Shown: positions 1 to 7,819 of the stretch, one piece after another
How positions within the stretch are numbered: position 1 is the stretch's first letter
Layout of the letters: each line of letters opens with the position of its first letter
From: CALNXN01 sp942490645
GTDB lineage: Bacteria; Pseudomonadota; Alphaproteobacteria; Rhodobacterales; Rhodobacteraceae
Length of the DNA: 64,000 nucleotides
Direction: 5' to 3'
Assembly: GCA_942490645.1 (NCBI GenBank)
Contig: CALNXN010000010.1
Span: forward strand, 558,001 to 622,000
The notes under the pieces: model-generated
What the model was told of the DNA's origin: nothing
Database searches by the model: none
What the model saw: only the letters and a program-made list of their open reading frames with translations
Program-made: the position numbers and the translations under genes

Positions 1-98
1 ACGACACGCCCGATGGCGACCGAAGACAGTCCCGCCAAGGTTCCGCCCATAGATCCACCGATGGCCGCACCCGCAGCCGCAAGAACAACAGTCGCCAT
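1..98 (-). CDS. GTA g15 megatron / host-specificity protein, N-terminus only
   Basis: The first 32 codons of a minus-strand gene run off the left edge of the window. They begin MATVVLAAAGAAIGGS and continue with a glycine-rich hydrophobic stretch, the usual start of the large GTA tail-tip protein (g15, 'megatron'). The ATG overlaps the TGA of g14 as TGATG, which points to translational coupling as in the Rhodobacter capsulatus GTA. Identity rests on this short N-terminus and on its place at the end of the syntenic cluster; whether the rest is intact cannot be seen. Confidence 0.75.
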   Translation of the reverse strand, partial: MATVVLAAAGAAIGGSMGGTLAGLSSVAIGRV

Positions 99-547
99 CA
101 GATGACCTCCTCGGTCGGAAATTCAAAACGCGCAACAATGCGCCGCGCCCATGGGGCACTGAGCGGACTTTCGACAACGCCGTGACCGCTATAGGCATGA
201 ATGAAGCGAGCGGATTTTCCTGTTGCAGATTGAATGCCCAGATGTTTCGCCACCGATCCGTCTTTCATCCGAAACAGGATCACATCCGCTGGAGCTGCTT
301 CCCCCAAAGGCTTTCGCACGAGGTGCCGCGCCGCAGCGTCCCAAAGACGCTCTTCGCCCTGTGGTTCCGACCAATCGCGGGAATAGGCCGGCGGGCGCTC
401 GGGTTCCGCCCCGATCACTGCGCGCCAAACACCCCGCACCAGGCCCAAACAGTCGCAACCGGCCGCTCTTTGCCGCCATCTGGTGAACATAGGGCGTTCC
501 GATCCATGAGGCGTGCCTCCGCAATGATACGTCTCGCGACAGGTCAT
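98..547 (-). pseudogene. GTA g14, NlpC/P60-type peptidase, three frameshifts
   Basis: In R. capsulatus the homologue is a cell-wall peptidase of the GTA baseplate. The family's features can be read here only by changing frame: MTCRE, then IIAEARL, then WIGTPYVHQMAAKS, then AAGCDCLG with the NlpC/P60 cysteine (CDCLG), followed by an open remainder to the stop. Each of the three changes, near 532, 507 and 467, needs one extra base, so total length stays a multiple of three (450 bases). The start ATG overlaps the corrected TGA of g13. Uncorrected, the 3' part of g13 reads straight into g14 as one 366-codon frame, which is an artefact of the shifts and not a real fusion. Confidence 0.85.
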
Positions 548-1436
548 CGCAGGCTCCCTCCGGTGTTCGTGCCGTCGATTGGTCGGATAGGCCATCACCC
601 AATCTTCGTTGGGCAAATCGGGGAATCCTTGGAAATTCAGAAGGTTATTGAACTTCAACCGACAGGTATCAAACCGCTTGTCGCAGCCCGCCGTCAGGCG
701 CAGTTGGTCGCCGTCGTCTCGACGCACCGCGAATGGGCTCCCACAATTCAATGCGGCGCACACCGTTTCAATCACATCATGCTTGATCATGCCCCACAGG
801 CCTTGTGCCGCGCCGTCAAGCACGTCCAGCCGACCGCGCAAGAACCAGCCAGGCTCAAACCCATTCAAATCGTCCCATTCGAATACGCGACCATCCGTGA
901 TACGATCCGCTGGTCCGTCATGGCGATACCCCGGAGTTGTCACGTCGAACCCGCATCCTTCATCGCCCAGAACCGCAGTGCACGGCTTTTGAAATATCCG
1001 TCCCAACGGACGGTTCAACGCCTCGGTCAACCCACGCAATTCCGCATGAAACGCACCTCCAGCACGGCGGATTTCTCCAATGCTGCCGCGAAACTGCAAC
1101 CAACGCACATCGGTATCCGCCCAGTTCACCAACCAGGCCCGCACTTCGGCACCGTCAAACCGCCCCTGCCTCAATCTCGTCCTCACGAACAGCCGCATCG
1201 GTCAACGCACCCAGCGCTTCGGTGTTGTCCACAGACAACCCTGTGCTTTGCGCCAGAGCCAGCGCCGTCAGCCCGGTGTCCGCACGGAACGTCACGCCCT
1301 TCAAAGTCGAAATCGCGGTCATGATCGGTAAAGCCATAGCTTCACGCCATCCTTGCGCGTGATGGCCCAAGCCCGACGCAAGCGTCGTCAGACCGGCTGC
1401 CACATGCGCCAGAAACGCCTCGCTTTGCCCCGCCAT
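544..1436 (-). pseudogene. GTA g13, tail hub protein (DUF2163), five frameshifts
   Basis: Reconstruction gives a protein of about 295 residues, normal for this GTA hub. The N-terminus MAGQSEAFLAHVAAGLTTL is followed, in changing frames, by RAWAITRKDGVKL, GFTDHDRDFDFEG and VTFRADTGLTAL. The cysteine-bearing C-terminal half (LGDEGCGFD, FQGFPDLP) is open. I place one-base insertions near 1376, 1336, 1298, 1165 and 571; the span is 2 modulo 3, as five insertions require. The corrected stop TGA overlaps the g14 ATG. The start ATG overlaps the g12 TGA. Protein-level conservation in the corrected frames is good and I saw no nonsense substitutions. Confidence 0.85.
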
Positions 1437-2077
1437 CACACCCGCACCTCGATGATTGGAACGTTGGGAACGCTGCCTGCCTGAAAGCTGGCAACAGAGG
1501 TCTGGATCTGATCCGTGTCAAAGCGCACAGGCACATCAAACTCGAACCCCGCGCGCACCTGCACGGCCACGTCCGGTGGATGCTGAAAGGTCACGATGCC
1601 AGTGTTCACGTCGACTTCATAATCAACGCCCTCCTGCATCTCATCCTGATCCAGCCCAACCCGCACCGTGCCCAGCACCGGCTTGGCTGATCGGGCGTGC
1701 ATATTCGTGGTCCCCCGACCGATAGGTCTTCAGCAGCGGAAACGCCGCCGCACGCCATCGTCCCCTGTCGCAATCACCTGATCCGAGATAGCCACCTCGC
1801 TCCGACGGCTGGCGGTCGAGGACTTGAAGTCCGACCAGTCCTTCCAGCGAAACCCGTACATCTGACCACGCCGCGCCTCGAAAAACGCAATCAGCGCGTC
1901 AATGTCATCCATCGACCGCAACCCGAGACCCGCGTCATAGCGGCGGCGTGAATGCGCCCAGGGCGTGTTGCGTTCCTCAAAACCATTGGCCAGCGTCACC
2001 ACTTCCGTGCGCCGCTCCGGGCCACCGACCGAGCCAAAGCTCAGAGACGCGGGAAATCTTACCTCGTGAAATTGCAT
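1436..2077 (-). pseudogene. GTA g12, distal tail protein (DUF2460), two compensating frameshifts
   Basis: The gene begins MQFHEVRFPASLSFGSVGGP, typical of the GTA distal tail protein, and the total length of 642 bases is a multiple of three. The first frame stops after RRRFRC near 1732. The expected middle, FPLLKTYRSGDHEYARPI, lies in another frame. The original frame resumes at AKPVLGTVRVGLDQ. This means a one-base loss near 1742 and a one-base gain near 1690, about 50 bases apart. A 38-residue middle part is unreadable without correction. A short restart (ATG at 1702) could give only the C-terminal 88 residues. Confidence 0.85.
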
Positions 2078-2099
2078 ATGCTTAGCTCCCCATTCCTAC

Positions 2100-2766
2100 T
2101 TATCGATTGCGATTTCCACGGCCCAATGCGCGGCTCATCTGCGCCGCGATCTGGTTCTGACTGCGCTGCAAAACCCTGCACATCAGGCGTGGTGATATTC
2201 ATGACGATTGTCGGGCCACCGCCACCAGCGCCGCGCACACCCAGCTTGCCATCGGGGCCACGCGCCAACGGCATGATCGCCTCCGGCCCCGCTTCACCCA
2301 TGACGCCCATGCCTCCACGCATCCCGAACGGAGTGGCCGAACTGACGATCCCACCAGAGGCAAAGGGCATCACCCCGTCCCTGGCTGAACGGTGCACCAT
2401 CTGCGAAGGGCAACAAACCCTGCATCAATCCACCAACGCCAGAGGCCAGCAAACCGCCAACCTGATCGGTGACCGGGCGCATGGCCGCGTTGAATGTCGT
2501 GTTCATCATTGATGTGGCGAGGCCGTCCAACGCATCCGCGAGACTTGCGCCATCAAAGACCAGATCGTCGAAGGCCTTTCGAAGCCCGCGCGACAATCCC
2601 TTTTCGACATTCGCCACGTCCTTGCCGGTTGCGGCCAGGCTCTCGCGCATCCGGCGCAACTCGCTGTCAAAGCTCGTGTCACCATCACCGACGTTGCATC
2701 AAGGGTCTGGCGCAATCCGTCGGTTTGTGTGTCCAGCGCCTCGATCTAATCGTTGTAGTCACTCAT
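2100..2766 (-). pseudogene. GTA g11, tape-measure protein, nonsense codon plus three frameshifts
   Basis: The start MSDYND is followed at codon 7 by TAG (2746-2748) and then by the expected IEALDTQTDGLRQTLDAT. Later parts are in other frames: FDSELRRMRESLAATGKD (shift near 2675), the glycine-rich MPFASGGIVSSATPFGMRGG (extra G in a GGGG run near 2374) and a C-terminal QRSQNQIAAQMSRALGRG ending in TAA at 2100 (extra T in a TTTT run near 2171). Corrected length is about 222 residues, as expected for the short GTA tail. The start overlaps the stop of g10.1. This is the most clearly inactivated gene of the cluster and the only one with an obvious nonsense codon. Confidence 0.88.
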
Positions 2767-2965
2767 CGCGAACCCCTTTCGGTTTATCCGGCCAGGCCGC
2801 CATCAGCGCCTCCAGCCCATCACTGAGCAACGGAGCCGCCTGCCCCGGATCGCCCAGCATCATTTGAAATTCCGCAGGGGTCAGCGCCCAGAACGCCTCC
2901 GGCGTCAGGCGCAGCCCCTGCATCCCGGCCCGCATCAGCGCGGGCCAGTCCAAGGTCCTGCTCAT
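2759..2965 (-). CDS. GTA g10.1, small tail-assembly protein
   Basis: An intact 68-residue gene between g10 and g11 on the minus strand. The product (MSRTLDWPALMRAG...) has the TPAEFQMML-type motif of the short phage tail-assembly chaperone partner in GTA clusters. Its start overlaps the end of g10 and its stop overlaps the start of g11, so the tail genes were built as one coupled operon. It has no lesion although both neighbours do. Confidence 0.8.
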   Translation of the reverse strand: MSRTLDWPALMRAGMQGLRLTPEAFWALTPAEFQMMLGDPGQAAPLLSDGLEALMAAWPDKPKGVRDE

Positions 2966-3278
2966 GCAGGCACCACAAAGGCGCGCGCGATCAGCTCAGC
3001 TGCCGCACGGACCGCGCCCATAGGTCCGCCCTCGATCTCTGCGTGATCCACTGCGTCAGGGTCCAGAGCACAGCCGCCGCCCTGCAAACCGGCCTTTATA
3101 ACGGCCAGCACGTCCCCGCTTGAAAACTGACCCTGCTCAAAGCGTTCGACCAGCGCCACCAGCGATGGCTTCGTTCAACGCCGCTTCCAGACTCCGCCAA
3201 CGCACCCAGGGTCAGCCGCATCACCTGCGGCGACCCATTTATATTCAGCGTGACGTCTCCCCTCCAAGGATTTGCCAT
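2962..3278 (-). pseudogene. GTA g10, tail-assembly chaperone (gene transfer agent family), two frameshifts
   Basis: The N-terminus MANPWRGDVTLNINGSPQ and LTLGALAE match the GTA tail-assembly chaperone family. After that the expected LEAALNEA and LVALVERFEQGQFSSGDV are in two further frames, needing one extra base near 3191 and one near 3167. The span of 317 bases is 2 modulo 3, as two insertions require. The C-terminal half is open and ends overlapping g10.1. Corrected length would be about 105 residues. Confidence 0.85.
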
Positions 3279-3280
3279 GC

Positions 3281-3694
3281 TCAGATCGCCGTAAAGCTCA
3301 GCGCACCGGCTGAAGCCATCGTCAGTTCATAGGTGGCCTCGCCATTGTGACTGCCGCTATATTCCACGGCAGAGACCTGGAACGGACCTTCTACGATGCC
3401 AAAGTCCGGGATGATGACCTGAAAGTCCGGCGTCTCCCCGTCAAAAAACAACTGGCGCGCCCGCTCGTCGGTGCCCGCATCCTTGAACACGCCCGAGCCC
3501 GAGATATTGGCCGACCGCACGCCCGCGCCGGACAGCAGTTCGCGCCAACCGCCCTGGCTTTCCAGACTGGTGACATCCACCGTCTCGGCGTTAAAGCTGA
3601 CGCGCGTCGCCCGCAGGCCCGCAATCGTTTCGAACTGCCCGTCCGAGGTCATGTCGACCTTGATCAACAGGTCTTTTCCGTTCTGAGCACCCAT
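3281..3694 (-). CDS. GTA g9, major tail tube protein
   Basis: An intact 137-residue gene whose product (MGAQNGKDLLIKVDM...) has the layout of the GTA/TP901-1 type tail-tube subunit: QFETIAGLRATRVSFN, then VDVTSLESQGGWRELL, and a C-terminal region with SHNGEATYELTMASAGAL. It stacks into the tail tube around the tape-measure protein in family members. Two bases separate it from the g10 start. Its integrity contrasts with the flanking g8 and g10, each with two frameshifts. Confidence 0.92.
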   Translation of the reverse strand: MGAQNGKDLLIKVDMTSDGQFETIAGLRATRVSFNAETVDVTSLESQGGWRELLSGAGVRSANISGSGVFKDAGTDERARQLFFDGETPDFQVIIPDFGIVEGPFQVSAVEYSGSHNGEATYELTMASAGALSFTAI

Positions 3695-3721
3695 GGGTTT
3701 TCTCCGTTTGAATGAAATGAG

Positions 3722-4135
3722 TTATTCGTCTTCGACACCGTGCGCGGAAGGTCAGGTCGATCTTGCGACCGGCGCCCTTGTCGATCTTGCCCGCACGGGC
3801 ACGCTCAAAGCGCATCGACACCAACCGACCCTGATCCAGCGTCAGGTCGGCGCCGTGCAGCACATCGCACACCGCCGCTGCCACCGCCTTGGCACCGGTA
3901 AAGCCGGGTGTTTCGGTGATGACGGACACCACGAACAGATGAGCGCCCCGGTCGCCGGTCTTGTCGTCGGCAACCCGCACGGTTCCGGCCCAAGGCTGAC
4001 ATAGGTCTTGGCAGGCAACGATCCACTGGGCAACGCATCGTAAATCGCCGTTCCCACGGCGTCGTTCACGGCCGGATCTGCGCCAAGCGCCCCAAAAACG
4101 GCGCGCTGCAAAGCAGCTGAAATGGCATAGCTCAT
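3722..4135 (-). pseudogene. GTA g8, tail terminator (DUF3168), two frameshifts
   Basis: The product starts MSYAISAALQRAVFGALGAD and keeps its frame to SLGPE. The rest of the family sequence (VRVADDKTGDRGAHLFVVSV and onward to GRKIDLTFRAR) is in a second frame, from about 3982. The natural ending VEDE-TAA needs another shift near 3737. One loss and one gain cancel, so the 414-base length is still a multiple of three. The start ATG overlaps the corrected stop of g7. Corrected length is about 137 residues, normal for the family. Confidence 0.85.
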
Positions 4136-4472
4136 ACCACCACCTCCTCATCGGCCATAGCAGATCAAATAGCGGCCATCTGGATCACGTTCGGCAAACG
4201 GCGGATGTGAAACACGCGCTCACCATCGCGAAACCGCTGCTGCGGGACGGGGACGTTCCGGATGCCCGACAGGCGCCCCGCGCACGACGATCGTGTAGGG
4301 CACCAACGACACCGGAGCGCCTGACGATACCGTCTCGCGCCCGTACGCGCGGTCACCTCGGCCCACAACCACACCCAACGGCGTCCAGACCTTCGACAAA
4401 TCCACCCGCATCGTCCGGCACGCGCGCAGGGTTTTCCAGGGTCAGGCGCCTGTTCAGGCGCGGCAGTCTCAT
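4132..4472 (-). pseudogene. GTA g7, head-tail stopper, six frameshifts
   Basis: This is the most damaged gene of the cluster for its size. Family sequence can be followed through six changes of frame: MRLPRLNRRLTLENPARVPD, VWTPLGV, LWAEVTARTG, RETVSSGAPVSLVPYTIVV, QQRFRDGERVFHIRR, AERDPDGRYLICY and ADEEVVV. Shifts lie near 4392, 4370, 4341, 4243, 4197 and 4155; four read as insertions and two as losses. The 341-base span (2 modulo 3) fits. No functional product of useful length can be made. Start and stop overlap g6 and g8 by ATGA junctions, so the original gene borders are clear. Confidence 0.85.
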
Positions 4473-5072
4473 CTCGCCCCCCCGCCGTAAATGCGCATGA
4501 TCTTGTAGCGTTCGATCAGGCTTGAAACACCAAAGGGCATACAGCCATCGCTCAGCGAGGTTTCATTGCGGAACTCGTAATAATGCGCGGCCAACAGCAT
4601 TGCTGCCTGACGCAGATCCGCAGGCACATCTCCCCAGACCGGGCCAAAGCCCGCGTCGAAGGTAACGACAGCCTCGCCGGCTTCGGGAATGCCGGGCAAC
4701 GCGTAACCGGTTGCGCGCAAACACGGACGATGCGTGTCCCGCTCCAGCCAATAGGCAGCACCATCAACCGGCAGTGCGGACACCATTGCGGTCCACAATT
4801 TCAACATCGGTCACGAGCAGTCACCGGTGCCACAGGCAAGCGCCTGACGCCCCAGATCACGCCAGACATGAACGGACAGCGCAAAGGAGCGCTCCAGCAA
4901 CACCTTGCCGGTCCGCGCCTCAATCGCCGTAACGGCCGCCCGCAGGAAAACTGGTCAAAACAGCGTCCTGCACGCTGTCGGGAGCAAATCCGCTGCCCAG
5001 ACGCAGATGCGCCTTGAATTCATCAACCGGCAATGCCGCGTCAGGCACCGAGGTTTTTTCGATCAACATCAT
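4469..5072 (-). pseudogene. GTA g6, head-tail adaptor, four frameshifts
   Basis: The start ATGATG at 5072 follows a GGAGA ribosome site. The product begins MLIEKTSVPDAALPVDEFKA and runs to AVLTSF. It then needs insertions removed near 4945, 4837, 4812 and 4777 to read LRAAVTAIEARTGKVLLERS, ALPVAPV, VTDVEIVDRNG and ALPVDGAAYWLERD. The remaining C-terminal half, with ADLRQAAMLLAAHYYEFRN, is open to its stop. The corrected product of about 200 residues matches the gp6-like connector family. The 604-base span is 1 modulo 3, as four insertions require. Confidence 0.85.
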
Positions 5073-5094
5073 GGAACATCTCCATAAAACTCAG

Positions 5095-5147
5095 CCTCCG
5101 TCCAAAAGGATCCGGGCGCGCACCAGTCCGCGTTGCTCGGACGGAGG
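5095..5147. repeat. Inverted repeat between GTA capsid and adaptor genes
   Basis: The 160-base gap between g5 and g6 holds perfect 9-base arms, CCTCCGTCC and GGACGGAGG, separated by 35 GC-rich bases. It lies just after the highly expressed capsid gene on the coding strand, so a processing or partial termination structure is a reasonable guess. No T-run follows it. Nothing else is recognised in the gap. Confidence 0.45.
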
Positions 5148-5233
5148 GGAGCAGCTAGACAACGCGGCGCAGTTCAGCGCGCACCCGGGGCCCGGGACAG
5201 GCTTGCCCCTCCCGAACCATTCGCGTCAGGCGG

Positions 5234-6411
5234 TTAGGCCGTGGCGAATTTCAGCAGTTTGATCGCGGCAAAGTCGCTCACGTCGCCGCCCACGCGCTTG
5301 GTGGCATAGAACAGGACGTGCGGCTTGGCGCTGAAGGGGTCACGCAGCACGCGCAGGTCGGGACGCTCTGCCACGGTGTATCCAGCCGCAAAATCGCCAA
5401 AGGCGATCGCATGCGCATTCGAAGCCACATCAGGCATGTCTTCGGCGATCAGAACAGGATACCCCATCAAAACAGGAGGTTGACCCGCCGCCAAACCGTC
5501 CGTCCAAAGGAACCGACCGTCATTGTCTTTCAATTTACGGACATAGCCCGCCGTCTTGGAGTTCATGACAAAGGACGCATTGGCACGGTATTGCGCACCC
5601 AGCGCATAAACCAGATCGATGATGGCCTCTGGTGTGACGTCCCCGTCAACGCCCGTCGGAACGTACCCCAGGTTGCCCCAGGCCCAGATAGTGTCATCCA
5701 CAGCCGTGTGCGCCAAAAAGCCCTTGGGCTTGTCCACACCGTCGCCCTTGACGAAGGCGGCAGCCTCAGCACGGGCGAATTTGTCCGCAATCCGGTTCGC
5801 CAGCCAGCCTTCGATGTCAAAGGCGCTGTCATCCAGCAGACGCTGCGAGGCTTTGGGCAAGGCCGACAATTCGTGCAGCGGAATGGTCACGCGGTCAATC
5901 TGCGGCGTGTCCGTTTCGGTCGAGGCCGTGGTCTCGTCGCCCAACCGGTGCCCACATCGCCATGATCAACCAGAACGTCATAGGATGTAGCCTCGACATT
6001 GACAACCGAGGCAATCGACCGGATCGACGCCGTTGAGTTCAGAACCGATTGCACGGAGTCGGATGTTTGCGGGTCCACAAGATACCCGCCATCGGAATTC
6101 ATCGCAGTGGACAGCGATTTAACGTCCAATTCCAGGCCGCGCAGACCATCATCGTCACCCGACCGCAGATAGGCGTTGAACGCCTTCTGATGTGGGGCAC
6201 CCAGTTCAACGCTCCCAGCCAGGGGGGTACGTGCAGCAGTCATGTTTTTACGATCCAGCATGGTCAGTCGCTCTTCTGTTTGTTGAAGTTTTGTTTGAAG
6301 TTCAGATTGAAAGCCTTTGAATTCCTTCACGAAACCCTTTACGGCCTCCGCAACATCCTGGGCGGGGGACAAACCTTCCCCGGCCCGAGCCTTACATTCG
6401 GTCTTGCTCAT
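5234..6411 (-). pseudogene. GTA g5, major capsid protein (HK97 fold), one frameshift
   Basis: The capsid subunit has its N-terminal scaffold-like coiled coil (KGFVKEFKGFQSELQTKL), a cleavage region, and the HK97 core (KAFNAYLRSGDDDGLRGLE, LVDPQTSDSVQSVL). At about 5943 one base is missing after GDVGTGWA. The rest (DETTASTETDTPQIDRVTI through DFAAIKLLKFATA) is open in the next frame. The 1,178-base span is 2 modulo 3, as one loss requires. I chose ATG 6411 because AAGGA lies 8 bases upstream; an ATG two codons earlier is possible. As it stands the product would stop soon after the shift and no capsid could form. Confidence 0.88.
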
Positions 6412-6449
6412 TAGCATGTCCTTGATTGGTGGTGATTCAGGCGGGCGCT

Positions 6450-7028
6450 TCAGCGCTGCGCCAGGCTCGCGCGCGCACCCCGAAGAGCCGCCGCCATGTC
6501 GCGCAATGTGGCGTCCGCATCCGATGACACCTCATCGGATTTGGCGACCACACGCGCACTGGGAAGCATCGGGAACGTGACCAAAGACACCTCCCAAAGC
6601 TCCAGTTCGGTCAAGAGCCGCTGGCCCTTGTCATTCTTTGCGGCCTTGGGGGTGCGGTAGCCGATGGACAGACCGTCGATGGCGCCCGCCGCGATCAATC
6701 TCGCGGCCTCGCGGCCCTTGGCCACCTCGGGCAGCAACCGGCCCTTGACCCACAGGCCCTTGGCATCCTCACGTACTTCATCCCAGATGCCGATCGGCTG
6801 GCTCGCATCGTGCTGCCACAGCATCTTGACGCTCCGCCCCGTGGCATTCAGCGTGTCCAGTGATTTGGCATAGGCACCCGGTTCCACGATATCGCCGCCC
6901 TGATCGACCGCGCCAAACAGGCTGGCGTAGCCGCAGATTACTGTGCCGTCGCGCACTTCGAGGCTGTCGCCAAACCGCGCAAACTTGCGTTCAAGTCCTG
7001 TGTCCGTATCCATAATCATACTCCTCAT
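6450..7028 (-). CDS. GTA g4, HK97-family prohead protease
   Basis: An intact protein of about 190 residues with the S78 prohead protease pattern: GYASLFGAVDQGGDIVEPGA near the N-terminus, the catalytic histidine in MLWQHDASQPIGIW, and the catalytic serine region AIDGLSIGYR. The enzyme trims the capsid protein's N-terminus during head maturation. ATG 7028 has AGGAG six bases upstream; ATGs at 7019 and 7013 are alternatives. It lies 39 bases before g5. The intact protease next to a broken capsid gene is notable. Confidence 0.9.
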   Translation of the reverse strand: MRSMIMDTDTGLERKFARFGDSLEVRDGTVICGYASLFGAVDQGGDIVEPGAYAKSLDTLNATGRSVKMLWQHDASQPIGIWDEVREDAKGLWVKGRLLPEVAKGREAARLIAAGAIDGLSIGYRTPKAAKNDKGQRLLTELELWEVSLVTFPMLPSARVVAKSDEVSSDADATLRDMAAALRGARASLAQR

Positions 7029-7077
7029 GTACCGCTCCTGACTAACCCGTGTGCCGCGCCGGCGTCTGTGGCACCGC

Positions 7078-7524
7078 TCAAGACGCATTGTCCGCGCCGG
7101 GCTTGGCATTTCGTCCGTAATAAAACCGTGTGATTGTCGTCCAAAGTGGATGACACCGGTGGTAGAGATAAGATCGGCTCTCGGCCAAATCGCTCAGATC
7201 GCGTACCAGCCACGGTCCTGCAAACTGATCTCCCGTAGGGCGCGGTCGCAGGTGATCTTCCGCGCCGGGCTCAATTTCCACATACAACCGATTGGGTCCC
7301 TCGTACCAAACCAGCCCCAAGTATTCGCAGCGTCGCACTTTGCGAAACTGAATATAGAAACTCGTGCCGTGCGGCGTTGCATCCACACGCGAAACTTGAG
7401 TGTCTCGAACGACCGGAAAAGCCTGGCTTTCGATAAAGGGGGCCACGGCGAAAACAGCCGGGGTCAGCGCGAGGCACACACCCAGCGCCAGAAATCCCTT
7501 GGCAAAAAAGTCGATCTTAAACAT
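7078..7524 (-). CDS. Secreted protein of unknown function embedded in the GTA head module
   Basis: A 148-residue product with an N-terminal signal peptide (GFLALGVCLALTPAVFA) and a mature domain containing RRCEYLGLVWYEG, RPTGDQFAGPWLVRDL and YLYHRCHPLWTTITRFY. Two cysteines (RRC, HRC) could pair in the periplasm. The start overlaps the end of g3.5 by eight bases, so it is probably co-translated with the GTA operon. It is not one of the numbered RcGTA genes I know. The arrangement of conserved Cys, Trp and Gly resembles small secreted proteins of marine phages, but I cannot name the family. It is intact. A moron-type passenger gene or a host-release factor are possibilities. Confidence 0.6.
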   Translation of the reverse strand: MFKIDFFAKGFLALGVCLALTPAVFAVAPFIESQAFPVVRDTQVSRVDATPHGTSFYIQFRKVRRCEYLGLVWYEGPNRLYVEIEPGAEDHLRPRPTGDQFAGPWLVRDLSDLAESRSYLYHRCHPLWTTITRFYYGRNAKPGADNAS

Positions 7525-7819
7525 TGAAAATAGTGCCCTGCAGAATGAACGACATGAACGCACCAACAATCGCCGCGATGATCAGCCAGACCAGCCGGGA
7601 AATATGCCCGTCGATCCGACCCAGCTTGGTATCGATCTGGTTGAATCGACCCTCCATGAACTTCTGTTTTTCCTGGTTAACCGCTCGTTCCGTTTCCAGT
7701 CGGATGATTGCAGCTTCGATCTTGGTCAGGCGGGCATCCATACGGTGAAACATCGTCTCGATGTCATCGAATGGGACGCGCTGATATTGCGTAACTGGTG
7801 GGTGTATTCCATCATTCAC
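7517..7819 (-). CDS. GTA g3.5-like coiled-coil membrane protein
   Basis: A 100-residue protein: N-terminal MNDGIHPPVTQYQRVPFDDI, a central coiled coil of about residues 25-75 (MDARLTKIEAAIIRLE, KFMEGRFNQIDTKLGRIDGH) and one C-terminal membrane segment (LVWLIIAAIVGAFMSFIL). Position between portal and protease fits the GTA g3.5 'head formation' gene. The shape also resembles XhlA-type hemolysin/holin accessory proteins of phages. Start and stop overlap both neighbours. The gene is intact. Confidence 0.6.
   Translation of the reverse strand: MNDGIHPPVTQYQRVPFDDIETMFHRMDARLTKIEAAIIRLETERAVNQEKQKFMEGRFNQIDTKLGRIDGHISRLVWLIIAAIVGAFMSFILQGTIFNV

Noticed and set aside
98..1198. A single 366-codon frame joining GTA g13 and g14, suggesting a natural fusion protein
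   Set aside because: The junction and the first 30 codons of the g14 part make sense only after frame changes, and the normal g13 stop overlapping the g14 ATG is present in the corrected frame. The fusion is a by-product of the lesions.
2100..3278. Programmed ribosomal frameshifting in the tail chaperone / tape-measure region, as in many tailed phages
   Set aside because: Shifts occur in ten genes, at many unrelated sites, mostly without slippery heptamers, and up to six per gene. Programmed shifting cannot explain that.
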